NCBI GenBank assembly: GCA_026874595.1
Contig: CM049320.1
Coordinates: forward strand, 49,612,714 to 49,676,713
Reading direction: 5' to 3'
Source of the DNA: Sipunculus nudus
Lineage: Eukaryota; Annelida; Sipuncula; Golfingiida; Sipunculidae
Length of the DNA stretch: 64,000 nucleotides
How positions within the stretch are numbered: position 1 is the first letter of the stretch; each line of letters opens with the position of its first letter. The notes beneath the pieces were generated by a model. It saw only the letters and a program-made list of their open reading frames with translations. It had not been told where the DNA came from and made no database searches. Position numbers and translations under genes: made by a program. Below are positions 57,801-64,000 of this stretch, in pieces.

Positions 57801-59819
57801 TTAGGCTCCAAAATAAAAATAAAAATAAAAATAAAAGTGGTTCCCAAAAGATGTCTTCCCATCACATGTGCGTTTCAGATGCACATGGAAGCCTTCTATT
57901 CCTGCATGTCATACGATCTAACAAAGGTTCATTCAAAAATGCATGCTAGCCTTACACTCATATTTTCTAATTATATTTAAATATCCACACATTCTGTCAT
58001 TCCGAGACTGCGCCAGACGTTAAATTTCATCACGTATTCGATCATATCCCGCTCAGTGGGGACCCGAACCCAGAAAACGACCATTACATGCAGTGCGCAT
58101 GCTCGTCGAAAAGTTTTAGTAGTACTTGGAAGAGTTTCAGTACCATATGTGTCAGTACAGCAATTAGCGTCATATCGACCCTCTGGCATTACGACCAGAT
58201 TACTAACGCCAGAGTGTCATTACATCTATGTCTGAGGAACGCATTAATGAAGATGCAAATATTTCGTCATTTCTAACAATGCTTCATGGCCTACACGTAA
58301 ACTGTCAATCAACATAAATTAGACAAATCGTCAGCATTTTTTCGTGTACTTTCTAATAATACCAAACAAGAGCGAGAAAAGTTCCGTTTTAACCCAGCAC
58401 ATTGGTAAACCCTTTGGCGTGTTTGTTGAATTTATGACCGCATGAACACAAGCATGGCTCGCAAGGGTTACAGGACGCAGGCAGCTTGCAGGCGATAAGG
58501 AAATGACCCGTGTCCATGGAGACGGTATTTCAGTTTGGGTTGTGAGCTCACATGTATACTATTGTGTAAAATCATTATATTTAGCATAATATTAAGATTA
58601 TGGGCCGTTTACCACGATATGAATGCAACCTGATGCAAGACCACTGCGATACGTTCCTAGATATAACTTGTATCACGACTCGAATAGGCTTACCAGCCCA
58701 ATTATCCGATTGCCTACTGAGTCGGGTTGTCACGGCTATACAGCATTAATCGCAGGTTTCATCTTCATCTTTTATGTCTAAATGTATAAAACAAAATATA
58801 AAAAAAATTAAATTATATTTAATGGACTCTTGTATATTGAGTCCGAAAAGGCTTAATAAACTATCGTAGGTGACTTGTCTGTTTACAGTTCCATTATTAT
58901 TTGCTAGTTTCACTTACTTCTTCATCCATATATTCGTATTGGCATTGTTCGACGCAGCCATCTCCTCAAAGGTACAGCCCAGTTCGTATTGAATGATGCG
59001 GACGTTGGCACAGGCATCCCACAGTGCTCTTCCTGATTTGTCTTTACCATTATATGGTAAACCTGTTATAATACAGGCTCCTTCCTGAAAATGTAGTTCA
59101 TTTTAAAAAAAAGCTATTATAATGAATCATATGTAATGATAATAATAAATATCGAATATCATCTTACTCATTTTATACACACATTCGCAAAAGAGAGCAG
59201 AAAAAATAAACTTATTTGAGAATATAAGATGTTGTAAAACGAAGAAATGGTTAACGGATGAAACGCATAGGTCATAAAAATCCTGTGACCGCAGGGGAAA
59301 TTTGTTGCATACTATCCAGATATTGGGCGGAAGGTTTCCTGTACCACAAATAATACAGATAATCAAGCTGCTTAGTTAACATGCGTCAGTTGAGCAATAC
59401 CTATATATCATAGATTTGTTATTGAAACTGAAGAGCTTTATGTAGACAGTTGTAAACTCGTTACTTTTAATGCTTATTTCCTTGCGTGATTTTTAAGTAA
59501 TATGCATTTGTCCAAGACTCTATATACCATATCACGGATTTTCGGAAAATATCTAATATTTTTTTTTCAAATATCAGGTAATTAGCATCATCTAATTCAG
59601 ATGAGGTCATCTTTATTCCCTACAGACTGCCTGTACGGTATACTTTATGAGGACCTAGGATTTGTTTTAAAAATCTCAGCGTACTAAAATGAAAATCATC
59701 TAATACAAGTGATAATAAACGAACACACTCACTGTTATAAGCCAAACACCGACGTATTTGTTAAACAACAGCTTGCCCCAAACCAAAATAAACAGGCACT
59801 TCCCGAAAAATGACATTCC
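54778..59819 (-). CDS. LPCAT3: Lysophospholipid acyltransferase 5-like (MBOAT family), 3' five exons, 5' end outside window
   Basis: Exons in transcript order: 59819-59733, 59084-58918, 57632-57485, 56168-56013, 54897-54778. They total 678 nt, 225 residues and TAA, with matching phases and GT-AG borders. The protein is a multi-pass ER membrane acyltransferase that adds polyunsaturated acyl chains to lysophospholipids. Family signatures: FGKCLFILVWGKLLFNKYV; WDACANVRI; the Asn-rich NANTNIWMKKYIYKRLKFLG (conserved active-site Asn region, residues about 78-80 of this fragment); LVLWHGLVSG with the catalytic His at about residue 112; and a final hydrophobic segment ending in a Lys/Asn-rich tail. 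Human LPCAT3 is 487 residues, so roughly the first 260 are missing and should lie past 64000. The His and Asn are intact. It converges with ZMYND12. Symbol assigned from recalled similarity; another MBOAT1/2/5-type paralogue is less likely. Confidence 0.88.
55180..55720. promoter_or_regulatory. CCAAT/GC-box-rich island inside the last LPCAT3-like intron
   Basis: GC content and CpG rise clearly above the flanks. CCAAT boxes: TCCAATCAG (about 55211), GCCAATCATG (about 55266), and inverted ATTGGCATC/GATTGGCTGC (about 55636-55652). A GC box GGGCGGAGCC lies at about 55600, and TGACGTGG at about 55355. This looks like a promoter or strong enhancer. No TATA-linked gene start was found, and the overlapping open frames are not convincing. 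Confidence 0.4.
56013..56168 (-). CDS. LPCAT3: LPCAT3-like exon d (membrane segment)
   Basis: Acceptor CATTTTAG, donor GTAAGT, exactly 52 codons. It contains the hydrophobic helix LLFWILLKVYVLFTFGYALV and the family motif HLFTYDKY. Confidence 0.88.
56169..57484. other. LPCAT3-like intron, nothing recognised
   Basis: AT-rich; open frame 56368-56571 has no family features. Confidence 0.4.
57485..57632 (-). CDS. LPCAT3: LPCAT3-like exon c (catalytic His)
   Basis: Acceptor GTTACAG completes the Lys codon, then YIYKRLKFLGSKQ and LYLVLWHGLVSG with the invariant MBOAT His. The donor GAG|GTTATT is weak but in phase, and it joins CERE to VKNIF of the next exon. Confidence 0.92.
57633..58917. other. 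LPCAT3-like intron, nothing recognised
   Basis: A short AAATAAAAAT run near 57810-57835; otherwise unique sequence. Confidence 0.4.
58918..59084 (-). CDS. LPCAT3: LPCAT3-like exon b (active-site Asn region)
   Basis: Acceptor TTTCAG, donor GTAAGT. It encodes EGACIITGLPYNGKDKSGRA, LWDACANVRI and NNANTNIWMK. The WDACAN and NTN-W blocks are diagnostic of LPCAT3-type MBOATs. Ends two bases into a Lys codon. Confidence 0.9.
59733..59819 (-). CDS. LPCAT3: LPCAT3-like exon a (hydrophobic segment)
   Basis: On the minus strand acceptor TTTCCAG and donor GTGAGT flank 29 codons: GMSFFGKCLFILVWGKLLFN and KYVGVWLIT. The matching family segment precedes EG-C-I-TG. Earlier exons were not found up to 64000. 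Confidence 0.82.
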
Positions 59820-61000
59820 CTGGAAACAAAGAGAACGCCTGAGCTGGATATTATTGATAAGAAAAAGCAAAAATATTTTGAAAATACTGGCATTAATGAT
59901 AATATAGTACTCCTAAAACTTGAAAATGCCTTTACAACGCCGACTTCTGTGAAGAGGACAGTCACCCATAAAATCAATCTAAATTTTAAATTTAAAGCCG
60001 ATAGTATTATTTATTGTGCATAACACTGGAATATTTTCGTCATAAGAAATAATGGAAAAAATATCCCTGTTCAAAAGTGTCCATATCTATGACATAATAT
60101 TTGAGGAAATTCTTAAGAAGGAGGCGTTTGATTATCAGTATGGATTTTTTTTCGAAAGGACGAACGCAGCTTTAGGTCACCATAATCATACGGTTAAGGC
60201 TCAACCCTTGATTCATAAATTCAGTTTGTTCATTTTTATCCTAAACTTTGACCGAGAAAGTATGTCTCATTATTAACGTAACACAGTGTTATATGTATCA
60301 ATATATGCTTCGATAAACTTCTTTAGATTTTGTTTAGTAAAAATAAAATTGAATAAACAATAAAAGTAAATGAACTGGAGAAACTCGACCAGAGAGTAAG
60401 AAAAAATCACTTTTTACGGGGATCTGGTGTAACGTAAGTACAGGTATACACATATAATATTCCTTTTCAAGCACAAAATTGATTTAACATTTCATTTGAC
60501 ATTTGATATAATATTTACATCGGAAAGAAGTACATTGTATAAAAACAAGGCCTACAGGCCTAATGCGAACCTGTGCATTGGGAAATACACCAGGTATAAT
60601 GCTTCAATGCTAAACCATTACTTTTCATGTACATGAACTATGCAATTACTAAACATTTTGAATAAGAAACAATTACACAAACATCACTGCTGAAATTCTG
60701 GCATAGGTGCACACAACACTAAAAAAAGATTGCAGCTGTTACCACCAGTCTTGTATACAACGAAGCTATCAGAGATATATACATACGCCCAATTTCAGAC
60801 TGATATATCAAACCCCTCCTGAGAAAAACGTGTGCAAAAGTCATGATAGGTGTCCTGTCTTGTGAGCAAGAAAGCCATCAAAGACACATAGACACGTCAA
60901 AATATTAGGCCAATACATCAAACTTACCTTGAGTCTGATGCATGGGGCTGACCAGGCTTAGGTGAGAAAGGCTATTGCCCCGAGGGAACTGTGACAAATT
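59820..61000. other. Upstream LPCAT3-like intron, first part
   Basis: No earlier exon recognised. 60740-60930 has text resembling the dispersed repeat at 1940-2385 (CCAATTTCAGACTGATATATC). Confidence 0.4.
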
Positions 61001-61009
61001 GCTTGCTCA

Positions 61010-61560
61010 GACTACTGCACTGAGTAAACTCATGACCTGCACCTGGCTAGACTGAATGAACTTTTGACCTGTACCTGGCTGCACTGAGTGAACTCTTGAC
61101 CTGTTGCATAATCTGACACAGTTGGCAGTCTGCCAAAGCTATAAACAGAATGCAGCTACTGCACTGAGTAAACTCCTGACCCATACCTGGCTGCACTGAG
61201 TGAACTCTTGACCTGTTGCCTAATCTGATACAGTTGGCAGTCTGCCAAAGCTATAAATAGATCCAGACTGACCTCTAGCCTGTTGCCAAATCTGAAATAG
61301 TAGCCACACCATTGCATAAGCTCATGCTGGGGCCCTGCCCTGAGGGGCTTGACACCCATGAAGTGATCACATGGTGCCCATGAGGTGTTCACATGTCACC
61401 CATGAGGTGATCACATGCCATGTGCTTGGCTGCACTGATTGAACTCTTGTTCTATATCTGGCTGCACTGAATGAACTCTTGATCTGTTCCCAAATCTGAA
61501 ACAGTTGGCAGTTTCTAAACCTATTTAAAGGTACAGATTCAATCTTGGCCTGTTGGTATG
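61010..61560. repeat. Tandem repeat: CTGCACTGAGTGAACTCTTG family
   Basis: At least six copies of TGCACTGA(G/A)T(G/A)AACTC-TGACCTG, grouped into three larger units that add AATCTGA-ACAGTTGGCAGT. A nested triplet CCCATGAGGTGATCACATG lies at 61357-61418. Minus-strand open frames are shadows. Confidence 0.85.
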
Positions 61561-61979
61561 TCTGTTTACACATACTGAAAGACTTAGGTTAAAATTTCTT
61601 TTTTCAAGCCAACATATTCATAAACGTTTTATCAAAATATCTAGAATAATAAAAGATGCAGTACTTTCATTGTTAAAGGTCCAATAGTTCTGCCAAAAAT
61701 CATTCTAGTAAACTTGAATAAAGGCCACTTAAGAATAATTTTTGTGCAATGTTACAGAAGAAATAATTGAAATAATAATTTTGTAGAAGAACACTATTGC
61801 AGTCCTCAGTTTGAAAAAGACATAATAATGGCCATAAGACCAACTTAAGCTTTTCACAACTCAACCAAAAATCAACAAACTCAGTATATTCTGATATGAT
61901 TGAAAGAACCATGTCCCAGGATAATTCTTTTGAAAAATTGAACAATTCAACTTGACAGTTTCATCATTAAGCTGAAAGA

Positions 61980-62810
61980 GGCTAAAATTATGAGTTTTTT
62001 TGCCCATAAAAAACAGGTCAATGTAGGTGGCACCACTAAATCTACAACTTCAAATATGAGTCATGTGACCAACATTTGCACAATACCTGGTAATGCTAGC
62101 TTCTGTCATTTCTGAGAGTACTATGTCAGTAAGCTTACTTGGCCGAATGACTGTTCAAATTTGTGTAAATCCACTAAAATTCATCAAATGCAAACCATTT
62201 GAACAAACGTGAGAGGGCTTGCCTCTGGGATCATTTATGTAAAATATTTAACAATTTGGCTGGACCGTCTACAAGAAGACGACTTTTAAAATATTGTCAG
62301 CTTTTTCCTTATAAAATCTAAGTAAATGCAGATAGCAAAAAAATAAGCTGAATCCCACAAAATTTGATATGTGACAGATTACTGCATAAAATCTGGGAAT
62401 GGTAGCTCCTGCTATTCCTGAGAAATTATGGATTAATGTACAGATGACCAATGACCCCCGTACAAAAATAGGTCAATTCAGGTGGCGCCACCAATACCTG
62501 AATTTCATATAGGACTCATGTGATCAACACTGGCAAAAAAATTGGTGATGATAGCTCTGGCTGTTTCTGAGACTGTCATTTTAGTATGCTTTTTTGGACA
62601 GATGACTAAGTTCAACTTTCTGAACAAAATTGAGGGAGATGGTATAAAAGATTATTTCTGTGAAATATTGAGCAATTTGGCTTGAGTGTTTCGGAGGATA
62701 AGATTTTTAAAGTTTTTTTTTAGCTTTTCCTCTATAAAATTTAAGAAAATTTTCAGATGGCTAATTTTTCTGCATTAAATTTCATGATGCTAGCTCCAAT
62801 CATTTTCAAA
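61980..62810. repeat. Two tandem ~440 bp units
   Basis: Both have AGGTCAAT-(T/C)AGGTGGC(A/G)CCACC, ACTCATGTGA(T/C)CAACA and TTTCTGAGA-T(G/A)T...TTAGTATGCTT-like text (about 62008 and 62472). They share the GGTGGCGCCACC core with the intron 4 repeats. Confidence 0.7.
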
Positions 62811-62815
62811 ATAGT

Positions 62816-64000
62816 ATGGGTAAACGTACAGAAGACAAACGCCGCCACACCATCGCATTAGTTCACAGGTTCACTAACAAGGGACCTATGGAACACAGCG
62901 CTCAGCTGTTATATATGATAAAAAAATATGATTTAGAAATGAGGCACATGCTGGTTTTGTGTGGTAATAAGTATAAGCTGTATTATGAGTTGTTGTTGTT
63001 TAGCTTATGTATGAATTTGATAGTACCTTTGGAGACAGGGAAGAGGACTGATTTCATTTATTTTACTAACAAATGGAGTACTGTTGTCACACAGATTTTG
63101 ACTTGGCCATATAACTTATAAGCAGAACATATAATATAAGAGTTTAACTATTTATTAAAAAAATTACAAATATTATCCAAGATATAATTTTTATTAAAAA
63201 TAATAAGAGAATCGTATGATTTTTTTAAAATGAAATATAACTGAAATGATTATTAAAATAATATTAAAGAATATATTCATGAATGCATTCATGAATACAT
63301 TTGGAAAGTATTTGCACTGGTATTCATATACTTTCATTTTTACCTGAATTCCCATTCTTTATGCAAGAAATGTTATAATGAAGTACATATTCATATTCGT
63401 ATTTAAATACAATTGCAAAGTATATTCCCACCATGTCTGGTATTTATTCAGTTTTCACCAAACAATGGTGTTGAGAATCCAGAATGTACAAAATTCACAC
63501 AATTAAATAATGATCATAAGTACCTGGTTTTATGGCTTTTATTTATTTAAAAAAAATAAATGTAATATGTTCATTTTGGACTATTTTCACATCGATTACA
63601 CACTAGACACAGTAGGAATCTAGATTTATATTATCAATTGCATCTTTGTCTATCATAAATTTCCTTCATATGATCCCTAATGATTAGTAATGAATAATAT
63701 GAGTTCAACATAAATTGCTGAGTTCAACAAGGTCAACATACAGGTGACTCCAGAGTGGCTAGAGAGACAAGGTCAGACATGGTCTCATAAAAACATTAAT
63801 AAAAGCTAAAATTTTTGGCCAATTTCTTTCAGCTTTCTAAACTAAAAAGCTGAAATCATTATGTGTGCATGATATGAAAATTATATAAACAGAGCTCACA
63901 AGAAACAAACGTGAAATGGTCAAAGTTGGGCAAAATGTAAGGTACTTATTTTATATTTATACTAATAACTTATAAAATTTTAAAAATTCAGAACTAATTT
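62816..64000. other. Right edge, nothing firm
   Basis: One plus-strand frame of 101 codons (62816-63121) has a basic start (MGKRTEDKRRH) and a hydrophobic middle, but no recognised family or splice context. It starts inside the repeat above. The remainder is AT-rich. Confidence 0.3.

Noticed and set aside
62816-63121. 101-codon open frame at the right edge as a gene
   Set aside because: No recognised family, no splice context, and it begins within a dispersed repeat.

Overview
The window is AT-rich animal nuclear DNA, most likely from a bivalve mollusc. The evidence is conserved coding blocks split by long GT-AG introns, many transposon relics, and a repeat family (head AGCTCAGCTGACTG, then TTTGTCCGTCGTCCGTCTG, tail CATGGGCCTCTTG) of a kind I know from bivalve genomes. 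There are no prokaryotic features. Almost every long open frame is a repeat artefact.

Two host genes can be rebuilt exon by exon. (1) ZMYND12, plus strand, complete: eight coding exons from 5815 to 47419 encode 364 residues, with an N-terminal MYND zinc finger and a TPR-like helical body. About 97% of the locus is intron. (2) The 3' half of an LPCAT3-type membrane-bound O-acyltransferase (MBOAT), minus strand: five exons from 59819 down to 54778 encode the last 225 residues, including the catalytic Asn/His region. Its 5' exons lie beyond the right edge.

Layout. 1-5530: a promoter or LTR fragment with a four-unit heat-shock element and TATA box, a Ty3/Gypsy reverse transcriptase relic, and a three-copy ~190 bp repeat. 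5531-5814: ZMYND12 promoter with an X-box-like site. 5922-19292 (intron 1): a decayed copy of a large DNA transposon (6149-~11175), itself carrying a 1.77 kb hAT-like insertion; a second hAT-like element (11397-12371); a broken PHD-finger exon; a cluster of an unexplained 16 bp motif; and a non-LTR reverse transcriptase fragment. 21553-28938 (intron 4): a ~5.1 kb composite of ~337 bp units. 29500-45419 (intron 6): a 48 bp minisatellite and a 30/34 bp satellite split by a 7.5 kb transposon (33878-41412) with matching terminal inverted repeats, a duplicated promoter block carrying a perfect E2F-type site, and a three-exon gene resembling DUF4806. 47420-54777: ZMYND12 3' end, a tRNA-like relic, a hAT-like MITE and a broken C-type-lectin-like exon pair. 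54778-59819: LPCAT3-like exons, with a CCAAT/GC-box-rich island in the last intron. 59820-64000: short tandem repeats and unexplained sequence.

The two host genes converge and show no functional link: ZMYND12 is a flagellar/axonemal protein in other animals, and LPCAT3 remodels phospholipids in the ER. The most unusual material is the transposon pair in ZMYND12 introns 1 and 6. One copy keeps its ends, an E2F-like duplicated promoter and a spliced gene; the other is a deleted, frameshifted derivative.
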